Shown: in pieces, positions 28,249-37,574 of the stretch
Layout: the number at the start of each line of letters is the position of its first letter
How positions within the stretch are numbered: the stretch's first letter is position 1
Assembly: GCF_030272895.1 (NCBI RefSeq)
Contig: NZ_JALRNF010000004.1
Coordinates: 62,001-126,000 of the forward strand
Direction of reading: 5' to 3'
DNA length: 64,000 nt
From: Pseudomonas sp. BGr12
GTDB taxonomy: Bacteria > Pseudomonadota > Gammaproteobacteria > Pseudomonadales > Pseudomonadaceae
The notes under the pieces: model-generated
Database searches by the model: none
What the model saw: the letters and a program-made list of their open reading frames with translations, nothing else
Told to the model about the DNA's origin: nothing
Program-made: the position numbers and the translations under genes

Positions 28249-29186
28249 GGGTGGCCGGCCTCGCCATAAACTGCCTTGAGAATGTCTTCGGCGCCTTGCT
28301 TGAGCAGGTCTTCAGCCACCTGGACACCCAGGGCTTCGGCATCGCCACGAGGTGCCCGGGCCTCGGCGGTCAGCAGCTTGCCGCCGCTGGGCTCGCCGAC
28401 CAGGCCGCGCAGCCACAGTTGCTCGCCTTCGAGCACGGCGTAGCAGGCAATCGGCACCTGGCAACCGCCATTGAGGCGCTTGTTCAGCGCACGCTCGGCC
28501 ACCACGCGGTCGGCGGTGTCCTGGTGGTGAAGCGGGGCCAGCAGTGCATGGATTTCGCTGTCGACGCTGCGGCACTCGATGCCCACTGCGCCCTGGCCAC
28601 CGGCGGGCAGGCTGTCGTCAACGCTGATGCCCGAGGTGATGCGGTCTTCGAAACCGAGGCGGATCAGACCGGCGGCGGCGAGGATGATCGCGTCGTACTC
28701 GCCGGCATCGAGCTTGGCCAGGCGGGTGTTGACGTTGCCGCGCAGGAAGCGGATCTCGAGGTCCGGGCGACGGGTCAGCAACTGGGCCTGGCGGCGCAGG
28801 CTGGAGGTGCCCACGATGCTGCCGGCGGGCAGCTCGTCGAGGCTCTTGAAGGTATTGGACACGAACGCATCGCGCGGGTCTTCACGCTCGCAGATGCAGT
28901 ACAGGCCCAGGCCCTCGGGGAAGTCCATCGGTACGTCTTTCATCGAGTGCACGGCGATGTCGGCCTGGTTTTCCAGCAGGGCGGTTTCCAGTTCCTTGAC
29001 GAACAGGCCCTTGCCACCGATTTTCGACAGCGGCGAATCCAGGAGCTTGTCGCCACGGCTGACCATCGGTACCAGGGTCACGAGCAACCCGGGGTGCGCC
29101 TGCTCCAGGCGGGCTTTGACATATTCGGCCTGCCACAGGGCCAGGGCACTTTTGCGGGTGGCAATGCGGATTTCGCGAGTGGACAT
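28245..29186 (-). CDS. hemC: Hydroxymethylbilane synthase (porphobilinogen deaminase)
   Basis: A 313-residue enzyme that polymerises four porphobilinogens. The dipyrromethane cofactor is attached to C242 ([12 protein letters not shown]) and the catalytic aspartate is D84 in [19 protein letters not shown] and [14 protein letters not shown] carry the substrate-binding arginines. It is the first gene of hemC-hemD-hemX-hemY and follows algR by 121 bases on the same strand, as in other pseudomonads. Confidence 0.97.
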   Translation of the reverse strand: MSTREIRIATRKSALALWQAEYVKARLEQAHPGLLVTLVPMVSRGDKLLDSPLSKIGGKGLFVKELETALLENQADIAVHSMKDVPMDFPEGLGLYCICEREDPRDAFVSNTFKSLDELPAGSIVGTSSLRRQAQLLTRRPDLEIRFLRGNVNTRLAKLDAGEYDAIILAAAGLIRLGFEDRITSGISVDDSLPAGGQGAVGIECRSVDSEIHALLAPLHHQDTADRVVAERALNKRLNGGCQVPIACYAVLEGEQLWLRGLVGEPSGGKLLTAEARAPRGDAEALGVQVAEDLLKQGAEDILKAVYGEAGHP

Positions 29187-29307
29187 GGAACGATCCGTAC
29201 GAGATAGATTCTCCCGATGATAACAGCTCAGCCCAATCCGCTTGCAGATCTAAATCACGTCAACCTGCGACCATCCCTGGTCGCCGGACGCTTCCGGTTC
29301 GCGCCCT

Positions 29308-30054
29308 TCAGAGTTGCTGCATCATCTTGCGCACGCCGGCGACATGGCGGCGGCTGACAATCAGGGCATCGCCGTTGAGCCCCTTGAGGAACAGCTGGAA
29401 ATGCCCCAGCGGCGTTCGCTGCAGGCGCTCGATGCGATTGCGGGCGACCAGGGCATTGCGGTGAATACGCACGAAACGCTCGCCAAACTCGTCTTCCAGG
29501 GCCTTGAGCGGCTCGTCGAGCAGCACTTCGCCGTTTTCATGGCGCAGCGTCACGTACTTGTGATCGGCAATGAAGTAGATCACCTGGTCCAGCGGGATCA
29601 GTTCGATACCCTTACGGGTGCGAGCACTGATATGACTTCGTGGCCCGCTCCCGCTCTCGGCGGCTGGCCGGGTCAGTGCAGCCAATTGCACCCTGCTGGG
29701 ACGTTCGGCCTTGCGCAAGGCGTCGCGCAGGCTGTCGGACTGCACGGGCTTGAGCACATAACCCAGGGTGCTGTCGGTGAAGGACTGCACGGTGAACTCG
29801 TCGTCACCGGTACAGAACACCACGGCCGGCGGGGCTTCTCGCTCGCACAGGCGGGCGGCGACCTGAAGGCCGTCCAGGCCCGGCATGCGGATATCGAGCA
29901 ACACCACCTCGGGTTTGAGGCTGTCGATCAGCGCCAGGGCCTCTTCGCCATTGGTGGCGCTGGGCTCCAGAACTGTATAGCCCTCCAGTTCGCCGAGCAG
30001 GCGGCTCAAGCGTTCCCGGGCTTGGGGTTCGTCATCAACGATCAGGACATTCAT
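29308..30054 (-). CDS. algR: LytTR-type response regulator AlgR
   Basis: A 248-residue regulator, the P. aeruginosa length. The receiver domain has the acidic pair D7/D8 and phosphorylation site D54 (VVLLDIRMPG), with K106-like lysine in YVLKPV. A linker leads to a LytTR DNA-binding domain (GIELIPLDQVIYFIADHKYVTL, ERFVRIHRNALVARNRI). AlgR controls alginate and twitching genes in P. aeruginosa, where its partner kinase FimS (AlgZ) is encoded immediately upstream. Here no kinase gene is found: argH starts divergently 323 bases away. AlgR may therefore be unphosphorylated or served by another kinase. Confidence 0.95.
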   Translation of the reverse strand: MNVLIVDDEPQARERLSRLLGELEGYTVLEPSATNGEEALALIDSLKPEVVLLDIRMPGLDGLQVAARLCEREAPPAVVFCTGDDEFTVQSFTDSTLGYVLKPVQSDSLRDALRKAERPSRVQLAALTRPAAESGSGPRSHISARTRKGIELIPLDQVIYFIADHKYVTLRHENGEVLLDEPLKALEDEFGERFVRIHRNALVARNRIERLQRTPLGHFQLFLKGLNGDALIVSRRHVAGVRKMMQQL

Positions 30055-30240
30055 ATGGTGCTGGATTCCTGCGTGAGTCTCGCACAAGGTTAGCGTAGAC
30101 AGGTGAGGTGACGACCGTCACGGCGATCCACGCTCAGACTCGCACGGTGGCTAAAGATTCACTGGTCCGGCAGGAAACATGCCGATCCTCTGTCCAACTG
30201 TAGACGGTTGCCGCAACACTGCCGTTCATTCGATAAATAT

Positions 30241-30255
30241 CCTGCTCCGAGCAGG
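30241..30255. promoter_or_regulatory. Palindrome in the algR-argH control region
   Basis: CCTGCTC and GAGCAGG flank a single C, giving a compact 15-bp dyad. Weak outer symmetry (ATAAA on the left, TTTAT on the right) extends it. Too tight a loop for a stable RNA hairpin, so a DNA-binding site is more likely. Confidence 0.35.
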
Positions 30256-30328
30256 GTCTTTATTGGCATTACTGCGACATAAACCCGCATTTGCCCCGAC
30301 CGCCGCCCTGCGGCAGGGTCATCAACCC

Positions 30329-30337
30329 TGTTATCAT
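30329..30337 (+). promoter_or_regulatory. Extended -10 candidate for argH
   Basis: TGTTATCAT matches the extended TGnTATAAT form and lies 41-49 bases before the argH start. No good -35 accompanies it, which is acceptable for extended -10 promoters. Confidence 0.4.
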
Positions 30338-30377
30338 CGACGCCACTTTTCCGTTCACGCCTTCAACGAGTGAATCC

Positions 30378-31772
30378 ATGAGCACCGACAAGACCAATCA
30401 GTCCTGGGGCGGCCGCTTCAGTGAGCCCGTCGACGCCTTCGTCGCCCGCTTCACCGCCTCCGTCAACTTCGACCAGCGCCTGTACCGCCACGACATCATG
30501 GGCTCGATCGCCCATGCCACCATGCTGGCGAAGGTCGGCGTGCTCACCGACGCCGAGCGCGACAGCATCATCGATGGCCTCAAGACCATCCAGGGTGAAA
30601 TCGAGGCCGGCAACTTCGACTGGCGCGTCGACCTGGAAGACGTGCACATGAACATCGAAGCACGCCTGACCGACCGCATCGGCATCACCGGCAAGAAGCT
30701 GCACACCGGCCGTAGCCGCAACGACCAGGTCGCCACCGACATCCGCCTGTGGCTGCGCGACGAGATCGACCTGATCCTGGCCGAAATCACCCGCCTGCAG
30801 CAGGGCCTGCTGGAGCAGGCCGAGCGTGAAGCCGAAACCGTCATGCCCGGCTTCACCCACCTGCAGACCGCCCAGCCAGTGACCTTCGGCCACCACCTGC
30901 TGGCCTGGTTCGAAATGCTCAGCCGCGACTACGAGCGCCTGGTCGACTGCCGCAAGCGCGCCAACCGCATGCCGCTGGGCAGCGCCGCGCTGGCCGGTAC
31001 CACCTACCCGATCGACCGCGAACTGACCTGCCAGCTGCTGGGCTTCGAAGCCGTGGCCGGCAACTCGCTCGATGGCGTGTCCGACCGCGATTTCGCCATC
31101 GAATTCTGCGCCGCCGCCAGCGTGGCGATGATGCACCTGTCGCGCTTCTCCGAAGAGCTGGTGCTGTGGACCAGCGCCCAGTTCCAGTTCATCGACCTGC
31201 CTGACCGCTTCTGCACCGGCAGCTCGATCATGCCGCAGAAGAAGAACCCCGACGTGCCGGAGCTGGTACGCGGCAAGACCGGTCGCGTGTTCGGCGCCCT
31301 GACCGGCCTGCTGACCCTGATGAAAGGCCAGCCGCTGGCCTACAACAAGGACAACCAGGAAGACAAGGAACCGCTGTTCGACGCCGCCGACACCCTGCGC
31401 GACTCGCTGCGTGCCTTCGCCGACATGATCCCGGCGATCAAGCCGCGTCACGCGATCATGCGTGAAGCCGCCCTGCGCGGTTTCTCTACCGCCACCGACC
31501 TCGCCGACTACCTGGTTCGCCGCGGCCTGCCGTTCCGTGACTGCCACGAAATCGTCGGTCATGCCGTGAAATACGGCGTCGACACCGGCAAGGACCTGGC
31601 CGAGATGAGCATCGACGAACTGCGCCAGTTCAGCGACCAGATCGATGAAGACGTGTTTGCCGTGCTGACCCTCGAAGGCTCGGTCAACGCCCGCAACCAC
31701 ATCGGCGGTACTGCCCCGGCCCAAGTGCGGGCTGCCGTGGCACGCGGCAAGCAACTGCTGGCCGCGCGTTAA
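30378..31772 (+). CDS. argH: Argininosuccinate lyase
   Basis: A 464-residue enzyme of the fumarase/aspartase superfamily that cleaves argininosuccinate to arginine and fumarate in the cytoplasm. The superfamily signature [11 protein letters not shown] is at 281-291 with the mobile catalytic serine, [12 protein letters not shown] at 110-121 binds substrate, and H161 ([10 protein letters not shown]) is the second catalytic residue. ATG at 30378 starts [17 protein letters not shown], the usual N-terminus. It stands as a single gene, convergent with the glutathione transferase genes. Confidence 0.97.
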   Translation: MSTDKTNQSWGGRFSEPVDAFVARFTASVNFDQRLYRHDIMGSIAHATMLAKVGVLTDAERDSIIDGLKTIQGEIEAGNFDWRVDLEDVHMNIEARLTDRIGITGKKLHTGRSRNDQVATDIRLWLRDEIDLILAEITRLQQGLLEQAEREAETVMPGFTHLQTAQPVTFGHHLLAWFEMLSRDYERLVDCRKRANRMPLGSAALAGTTYPIDRELTCQLLGFEAVAGNSLDGVSDRDFAIEFCAAASVAMMHLSRFSEELVLWTSAQFQFIDLPDRFCTGSSIMPQKKNPDVPELVRGKTGRVFGALTGLLTLMKGQPLAYNKDNQEDKEPLFDAADTLRDSLRAFADMIPAIKPRHAIMREAALRGFSTATDLADYLVRRGLPFRDCHEIVGHAVKYGVDTGKDLAEMSIDELRQFSDQIDEDVFAVLTLEGSVNARNHIGGTAPAQVRAAVARGKQLLAAR

Positions 31773-31788
31773 TCCACCGCCCTGGCAG

Positions 31789-32469
31789 CTACCCGGTCCG
31801 CTGTGACCGGGCAGCTGCCTGCAACCGGGCCAGAAAGGCTGGAAATTCAGCCTGCTTGTCTGCCGCCACCTTCTGTACGTTGGGGTTTTCGCCCAGGCGC
31901 TCGAGCAGTGCCCTGGCGCCAGGCAGCGCCTGCAGATAATCCACCCTGAACAAGCGCTGGCCGACTTCCCGCGCCAGGTCGACGCTGAAGACAAAGTACA
32001 GGTCCGCCAGGGTGAAGCGCTCTCCCGCCACGAACGGGGTAAACCGGCCATGTGGGCCCAGGGCCACAAAGCCCTTGTCCAGATCCCGCCGGGCCTTGGC
32101 TTTCAGGGCATCCGGCGTTGCCCTTCCACCGAAAAAAACCTCGGCATAGCAATACCGGGCGGGCAGTTCGATATACAGCTCGATTTCCTTGGCCAGCGCC
32201 CGGACCTGGGCGCGGGCGAACGGCGCGGTGGGCAACAGCGGCGCCGACGGCCAGACTTCTTCCAGGTAATCGAGAATGGCATCGGTCTCGCTGATGAAGC
32301 CCTGGGTGGTTTCCAGCACCGGCACCTTGCCACGCGGGCTGATCGCCAGGGTTTCGGGGTCCTGGCAGCCGTGCAAGGGCACTTCCTCGAAGGGCAGGCC
32401 CTTTTCCAGCAAGGCGAGCTTGACCATGTTGTAGTAGTTGCTGGCGGCGAATCCATGCAGTCGAAGCAT
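31789..32469 (-). CDS. Glutathione S-transferase family protein (copy 1)
   Basis: A 226-residue protein with a thioredoxin-like N-domain (MLRLHGFAASNYYNMVKLALLEK, SPRGKVPVLETTQGFISETDAILDYLE, the last containing the glutathione-binding E-T/S pair) and a helical C-domain. The candidate catalytic residue in SNYYN is a Ser or Asn, so it may belong to a Ser-type class. The substrate is unknown. It is a close paralogue of the neighbouring gene (same opening, same C-terminal VQKVAADKQAEFPAFL), indicating tandem duplication. Confidence 0.88.
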   Translation of the reverse strand: MLRLHGFAASNYYNMVKLALLEKGLPFEEVPLHGCQDPETLAISPRGKVPVLETTQGFISETDAILDYLEEVWPSAPLLPTAPFARAQVRALAKEIELYIELPARYCYAEVFFGGRATPDALKAKARRDLDKGFVALGPHGRFTPFVAGERFTLADLYFVFSVDLAREVGQRLFRVDYLQALPGARALLERLGENPNVQKVAADKQAEFPAFLARLQAAARSQRTG

Positions 32470-32591
32470 TGTGGCCTCCTGGCCGACGTGGAAAAGACTG
32501 CATGGTGCGAAGAAAGCAAGGTTCACAAAGCCAGATCAATCCTAATCAGGCGTAGGATTGTTCTCGATCCGCTCCGCCAGCCACGATCCGC

Positions 32592-33254
32592 CTAGCGCTT
32601 GCCCGAACGTATCATTTCCAGGAACGCCGGCATCTGCGCCTCCTTGTCGGCGGCGATCTTCTGCACATGGGGGTTCTGTCTCAACTGCTTGAGCAAGGCC
32701 TTGGCCTGCGGGAAGTTCGCCAGCACATCCAGTTCGAACACCTCCTTGCCCACGGCACTGGCCAGGTCGACGCTGAAGCAGAACAGCATATCGGCGATGG
32801 TCATTTCGCTGCCGGCCACATAAGGCTCAAAACGGCCATTGCGCTTGAGCGTGTCCAGGCCTGCAAGCAACTCGGCCCTGGCCTTGTCCTTGATGGCCGG
32901 ATCGACTTTGGCGCCAAAGAAGGCCTCGGAGTAGCAAGCACGGGCAGGCAGCTCGATGTACAGCTCGATTTCCTTGGCCAGCTCCAGCACCTTGGCCCGG
33001 GCAAAGGCATCCTTGGGCAGCAGCGACTTGCCGCCCTGGGTTTGCTCGATGTACTCGATGATCAGGTTGGTCTCACTGAGAAAACCGTGTTCGGTTTCCA
33101 GGGTCGGCACCTTGCCACGCGGGCTTTTCTTCAGTGCTTCGGGGCTCTGGCCACCGAAGAACAGCACTTCTTCGAACGGCACAGCCTTTTCCAGCAGTGC
33201 CAGTTTGACCATGTTGTAGTAGTTGCTGACTGCAAATCCATGAAGCTTGAGCAT
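32592..33254 (-). CDS. Glutathione S-transferase family protein (copy 2)
   Basis: A 220-residue paralogue of the preceding gene product, opening MLKLHGFAVSNYYNMVKLALLEKA and ending VQKIAADKEAQMPAFLEM. The thioredoxin-like domain has SPRGKVPTLETEHGFLSET. The two genes lie in the same direction, 122 bases apart, so they may be expressed separately. They differ in the length of the loop between the domains and in the C-terminal tail. Confidence 0.88.
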   Translation of the reverse strand: MLKLHGFAVSNYYNMVKLALLEKAVPFEEVLFFGGQSPEALKKSPRGKVPTLETEHGFLSETNLIIEYIEQTQGGKSLLPKDAFARAKVLELAKEIELYIELPARACYSEAFFGAKVDPAIKDKARAELLAGLDTLKRNGRFEPYVAGSEMTIADMLFCFSVDLASAVGKEVFELDVLANFPQAKALLKQLRQNPHVQKIAADKEAQMPAFLEMIRSGKR

Positions 33255-33401
33255 GAAACATGCCTCCAGGCCGTTGAGGGGTTGGCCGGGTTGTTATAGA
33301 CCCAAGTGCAAGGACGTGACCAGCATCATGGAGAATGTCGATAGCAAGGCATTGGCGCCGGGCTCGTGGCAAACTGGTCCCCCCTACTGAGGAAAACGCC
33401 C

Positions 33402-33686
33402 ATGAGCGAGCCAACCGATATCGACAATGACGAAGAAGAATTCGCCGAGTCGACCCTGATCGAAGCGATCGAAAACCAGATCGAAAGCGACAACCCTCCG
33501 GCGGCCAAGGCCACCTTCAACAAGCTGACCCTGGTGGGTTACGAGCGTGAAGACATCCTCAACCTCATGGCCCACGTACTGGCCTACGAGATTGACGCGA
33601 TGCTCGACGAGGACCGCCCGTTCAACACCGAATGGTACGAAACCGCCTTGCGCGCCTTGCCCGAGCTGCCGCCGGAAAAGGAATGA
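33402..33686 (+). CDS. Conserved hypothetical protein, acidic, 94 residues
   Basis: A small acidic protein starting MSEPTDIDNDEEEFAES. GAGG lies 10 bases before the ATG. Middle part LVGYEREDILNLMAHVLAYEIDAML and the end LPELPPEKE are regular helical segments; the pattern resembles DUF1841-like or other pseudomonad-only small proteins, but I do not recognise a named family with confidence. No signal peptide or membrane helix. The codon usage and ribosome-binding site make it a real gene; function unknown. Confidence 0.75.
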   Translation: MSEPTDIDNDEEEFAESTLIEAIENQIESDNPPAAKATFNKLTLVGYEREDILNLMAHVLAYEIDAMLDEDRPFNTEWYETALRALPELPPEKE

Positions 33687-33771
33687 AGCAAAGCAGGATT
33701 TCCCTGACTACACTGCAAAGCCAGGCACCGGCACCGGTGCTGCCCTCCTTGTCTGGAAGTCGGAGTCTTTT

Positions 33772-34017
33772 ATGTCGTTTACCCCCGAACTGATTGCCGA
33801 GCTGGAAGTCCTTGCCTTGTTCAACCTGGATAGCAGCCAGGAAGGCATCAAGGTCCACGCAACCGCTGCTCCTGACATCATCGCCGCAGCAAAACGCCTG
33901 CATGAAAAGCAACTGACCGACCAGCCAGATGGCGGCTACCTGACCAGCCTGGGCCACGACGCGGTCGAGAGCGTCCAGCAACTGCTGACCATCCTCAAGA
34001 CACCTCAGCCAGCCTGA
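33772..34017 (+). CDS. TIGR02647-like conserved small protein
   Basis: An 81-residue protein, MSFTPELIAELEVLALFNLDSS... The tail GGYLTSLGHDAVESVQQLLTIL supports two or three helices and no membrane segment. It resembles the TIGR02647 family of small gammaproteobacterial proteins of unknown function, recalled from the sequence pattern rather than searched. The ATG at 33772 is the only start that fits; the upstream part of the same frame is shadow of the previous gene. It is followed by a REP element. Confidence 0.65.
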   Translation: MSFTPELIAELEVLALFNLDSSQEGIKVHATAAPDIIAAAKRLHEKQLTDQPDGGYLTSLGHDAVESVQQLLTILKTPQPA

Positions 34018-34021
34018 TCCC

Positions 34022-34066
34022 GGCAGGCCCGCTCCCGGTAGGAGCGGGCTTGCCCCGCGATGCGAC
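34022..34066. repeat. Single REP with palindromic left extension
   Basis: GTAGGAGCGGGCTTGCCCCG is the common REP. To its left GCAGGCCCGCTCC forms an inverted partner with one mismatch, so the whole makes a compact hairpin. It lies just after the TIGR02647-like gene and ahead of cyaA. Confidence 0.85.
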
Positions 34067-34170
34067 CAGCGCTGACAAAATGGCGTCAAAAATCAAATAC
34101 GCCTTAGCCCGACCACACCACTCAGGCTAAACTCGCCGATGCTCCCCCTGATGGCCAGCGTTGGCATGCA

Positions 34171-37020
34171 ATGAACCACCCCCACGAAATCCGCCCCGAC
34201 CTTGACCAAGGCATCGACCGCAAGGTGCTCAGCCAGCTGCGCGCACGGTTCCTGACGCTCAACCAGGGCCGTCTGGCGCGAGCCATGGAGGGCTTGTCCA
34301 GCCGCCAGCAACGGGTCCTGAACCTGCTGCCGCTGTTCTTCCACGTCAACCATCCGCTGCTGCCCGGCTATGTTTCCGGCACCACGCCCGCCGGTGTCTC
34401 AGGCTTCGAGCCGGACGTTCAGGTGCTGGCCGAAGCCCAGCGCCTGACCCGATCCTTTTCCTATAAAGCCCGCCGCGCAAACCCACATCAACCCATTCAC
34501 GGCCTGTTCCTGATGGGCAGCCTGGGCACCCTGGCCCAGGCCGAGCAGAGCGACATGGATCTGTGGATCTGCCATGCCGCCGACCTGGGCGAGAGCGAAC
34601 TGGCGGAACTGCGCAAGAAATGCCAACTGCTGGAGGCCTGGGCCGCCAGCCAGGGCGCCGAAGCCCATCTGTTCCTGATCGAGCCCGACAGCTTCGTGCA
34701 AGGCGAGCGCGACAGCCAGCTGAGCTCCGACGACTGCGGTACTACCCAGCACTACCTGTTGCTGGACGAGTTCTACCGCACCGCGATCTGGCTGGCCGGG
34801 CGCACGCCACTGTGGTGGCTGGTGCCCGTGTATGAAGAGCGCCGCTACCAGGCGTACATCCAGACCCTGCTTTGCAAGCGTTTCGTGCGTGCCGAAGACG
34901 CACTGGACCTGGGCCACCTGGCGCATATCCCTGCGGGCGAATTCATCGGCGCCGGGCTCTGGCAACTGTTCAAGGGCATCGAGTCTCCCTATAAGTCGGT
35001 GCTCAAGCTGTTGCTCACCGAAGTCTATGCCAGTGAGTTTCCCCGGGTGCACTGCCTGAGCCTGCAGTTCAAGCAGGCCGTGTTCGCCAATCGCCTGGAC
35101 CTCGATGCGCTCGACCCTTACATGATGGTCTACCGGCGCATCGAGCAGTACCTGCAACGTCGCGGTGAAAGCGAACGGCTGGAGTTGGTGCGCCGCAGCC
35201 TGTACCTGAAGATCAACAAGAAACTCAGCAACACGGCCCGCCAGCGCAACACGGGCTGGCAGCGCAACCTGCTGCAGCGCCTGAGCCAGGAATGGGGTTG
35301 GCAGGAGCGCCAGCTGGCGCTGCTCGACAACCGCAGCCAATGGAAAGTGCGCCAGGTCGCCGTTGAACGACGGGCGCTGGTGAACGAGCTGAACCACAGC
35401 TATCGCTTTCTCTGTCAGTTTGCCCGCCACCAGAACGCCGACAACCGCATTGGCCAGCGCGATCTCAACGTGCTTGGCCGACGCCTGTATGCCGCCTTCG
35501 AACGCCGTGCCGGCAAAGTCGAGTTCATCAACCCCGGCATCGCCCAGGATCTGGCCGAAGACACCCTGACCCTGGTCCGCGCCGCCGACCGCAAGGAACC
35601 CGGGCACCATCACTGGGGCCTGTACAACGGCAATCTGGGCGTCCATGAGTGGGAACACTTCACCCCGCTCAAGCGCTGCCGCGATCTGCTCGAACTGCTG
35701 GCCTGGGCCCACCGCAATGGCGTGATCGACAGCAGCACCCGGCTGGCCCTGCACCCGGGCGACAGCGACTTGAGCGAGTTCGAACTGTTCAATCTGGTCG
35801 GCAGCCTGCAACAGAGTGTGGCCCTGCCCTTGCCCAGCGTCAGCGAGCAACGCCTGCTGCAACCGAGCGTGGTCGATGACATGCTGTTGCTGGTCAACGT
35901 CGGCATCGACCCTTTGCGCCACCACCGCGAACTGAACATCCTGATGACCACCGAGCGCACTGATTCGCTCAGCTACGCCGGGGTTCGCGAAAACCTGGTC
36001 CTGACCCTGGACCAGGTCACGCTCAACAGCTGGAATGAAGTCCAGGTCCAGCGCTACGACGGCGAGCATGCGCTGCTGTACTGCCTGCGCGACTACCTCA
36101 ACAGCCTGGGCAGCGGCGCGCATCGCCCCCGCTTGCAAGTCCGCTGCTTCTGCCACAATCGTGCGCAGGCCATCGCCCTGCGGGTCGAGGAGGTGTTTGC
36201 CAACGCCCAGGCCTTGCTCGGCCAGGGGTTGGGCCACCGCTACCTGCTGCAGGTCCAGCAGCACACCCATGCGCTTGAATTACAGCCTGGTGCCGTGCAG
36301 TTGGTCACCCTTGAAGGCCACGAAGCACTGCTGGACTACCTGGGTGAAGAACGCGTCGACTACAGCCCGTTGCACCTGGATGCCAACGCCCTGCAGGACC
36401 ATGACCTGGCGCAGGTCCTGCCACTGGGTATGCCGCGCTGCATCCAGGTGTTCTACCGCATCCAGGATGCCTGGGCGGACGTCCATGTGCTGGATGAGCG
36501 TAATGCCCTGTGGCAGCAGCGCCTGCCGTTTCATGACGAGCCCAGTCTGCTGCTACCGCTGCAGCGCTTCTTTCAGTCGATCATGTTCCGTCGCGACGCC
36601 CGTCTGCCGCTGGACCACCTGCACAGCCAGGGCTCGCAGGAGATCCTCTACTACCAGCTATTGCCATCGGGCCCGGGCAAGGCCCGCATCGCCGAACTAC
36701 GTCCGGCGCCGGCCATGACCCTCGACGCGTCGTATTACGAGGTGCAGGCGATCGTGCAGCCGGGCGCCGAGGATCAGGTGCAGGTCACCCTCTACTGCAA
36801 TCAACGGGAGTATTGCGAGCTAGAACATGGTGACCAGCTGTATGCCATGGTCGCCCGGGAAATCGTCAGCCAGCGCCGGCAAGCCGAGCGCTATCGCTGC
36901 TACATCACCGACCTTGACCTCTCCGGCCTGCTGGTCGAGGGTCAAGGGTCGAGCATTCTCTACCTGCGCTACAAGGGCGAGCTGGAGCGGGCGCTCAACG
37001 AGGCCCTGGCACAGGCTTGA
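34171..37020 (+). CDS. cyaA: Class I adenylate cyclase
   Basis: A 949-residue protein that makes cAMP from ATP, the cytoplasmic class I type of enterobacteria and pseudomonads. The N-terminal catalytic part has LRARFLTLNQGRLARAMEGL, FLMGSLGTLAQAEQSDMDLWIC (the GS...DxD nucleotidyltransferase motif), and FYRTAIWLAGRTPLWWLVP. The C-terminal half is the regulatory domain found in this class. It is longer than the E. coli enzyme (848 residues). No clear ribosome-binding site precedes the ATG, so the start could be a few codons off. It ends 3 bases before the convergent rnk. Confidence 0.95.
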   Translation: MNHPHEIRPDLDQGIDRKVLSQLRARFLTLNQGRLARAMEGLSSRQQRVLNLLPLFFHVNHPLLPGYVSGTTPAGVSGFEPDVQVLAEAQRLTRSFSYKARRANPHQPIHGLFLMGSLGTLAQAEQSDMDLWICHAADLGESELAELRKKCQLLEAWAASQGAEAHLFLIEPDSFVQGERDSQLSSDDCGTTQHYLLLDEFYRTAIWLAGRTPLWWLVPVYEERRYQAYIQTLLCKRFVRAEDALDLGHLAHIPAGEFIGAGLWQLFKGIESPYKSVLKLLLTEVYASEFPRVHCLSLQFKQAVFANRLDLDALDPYMMVYRRIEQYLQRRGESERLELVRRSLYLKINKKLSNTARQRNTGWQRNLLQRLSQEWGWQERQLALLDNRSQWKVRQVAVERRALVNELNHSYRFLCQFARHQNADNRIGQRDLNVLGRRLYAAFERRAGKVEFINPGIAQDLAEDTLTLVRAADRKEPGHHHWGLYNGNLGVHEWEHFTPLKRCRDLLELLAWAHRNGVIDSSTRLALHPGDSDLSEFELFNLVGSLQQSVALPLPSVSEQRLLQPSVVDDMLLLVNVGIDPLRHHRELNILMTTERTDSLSYAGVRENLVLTLDQVTLNSWNEVQVQRYDGEHALLYCLRDYLNSLGSGAHRPRLQVRCFCHNRAQAIALRVEEVFANAQALLGQGLGHRYLLQVQQHTHALELQPGAVQLVTLEGHEALLDYLGEERVDYSPLHLDANALQDHDLAQVLPLGMPRCIQVFYRIQDAWADVHVLDERNALWQQRLPFHDEPSLLLPLQRFFQSIMFRRDARLPLDHLHSQGSQEILYYQLLPSGPGKARIAELRPAPAMTLDASYYEVQAIVQPGAEDQVQVTLYCNQREYCELEHGDQLYAMVAREIVSQRRQAERYRCYITDLDLSGLLVEGQGSSILYLRYKGELERALNEALAQA

Positions 37021-37023
37021 GGT

Positions 37024-37443
37024 TCAGAGGTCGAAGTCGCCAGCTGCTTCCGGCTGGTATTCGACGGCCAGCAGCTTGAGCTTGAGGGTCTTGCCGCCCG
37101 GGGCTGGCCAGTCGATCTGCTCGCCCACCGACAGGCCCAGCAGCGCGCTGCCGATCGGGGCAAGGATGGAGATCTTGCCTTCATCGGCGTTGGCGTCCTT
37201 CGGGTACACCAGGGTCAGGTGATAATCCTTGCCACTGGCTTCTTCGCGGCAATGAACGCGGGAGTTCATGGTCACGACACCGGCCGGCACCTCCTCGTGA
37301 CCGACCTGCTCGGCGCGGTCCAGCTCGTCCTGCAAGGCGAGCACACCCGGCGAATCCTGCGTCTTCTCGTCGAGGCTGTCGATCAGACGCTCGAGACGCT
37401 GGACGTCCAATCGGGTGACGATAATGGAAGGCTTGGTGCTCAT
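37024..37443 (-). CDS. rnk: Regulator of nucleoside diphosphate kinase
   Basis: A 139-residue GreA/GreB-related protein. The N-terminal helical part (SIIVTRLDVQRLERLIDSL) is short, and the C-terminal domain is the Gre-type FKBP-like fold (ISILAPIGSALLGLSVGEQIDWPAPGG). Rnk proteins bind RNA polymerase but do not act as transcript-cleavage factors. The ATG at 37443 has AAGGAG 12 bases upstream. An intrinsic terminator lies only about 38 bases before the gene, which leaves very little space for a promoter (see findings). Confidence 0.93.
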   Translation of the reverse strand: MSTKPSIIVTRLDVQRLERLIDSLDEKTQDSPGVLALQDELDRAEQVGHEEVPAGVVTMNSRVHCREEASGKDYHLTLVYPKDANADEGKISILAPIGSALLGLSVGEQIDWPAPGGKTLKLKLLAVEYQPEAAGDFDL

Positions 37444-37480
37444 GATCCAGTCAGACTCCTTTTTCTGGGCGATTAAAAGC

Positions 37481-37506
37481 AAAACCCCGCCCAAGGGCGG
37501 GGTTTG
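37481..37506 (-). terminator. Terminator between the DUF1289 gene and rnk
   Basis: Stem CCCCGCCC/GGGCGGGG with loop TTG on the minus strand, followed by TTTTGCTTTT. It follows the cyaY-DUF1289 pair and stands directly ahead of the rnk ribosome-binding site. Confidence 0.85.
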
Positions 37507-37574
37507 CAGGTACTCGGCATGGCCGAAGCAAACTCGACACTACCACAGCTCAGTAAATACACAATAGCCGGGAT

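Larger units (their letters stand above)
30055..30377. other. Intergenic region between divergent algR and argH
   Basis: 323 bases without a gene. It must contain both promoters. Readable elements are the short palindrome at 30241-30255 and an extended -10 candidate for argH at 30329-30337. There is no trace of a sensor-kinase remnant such as an H-box or ATP-binding motif in any frame that I can see. Confidence 0.6.
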
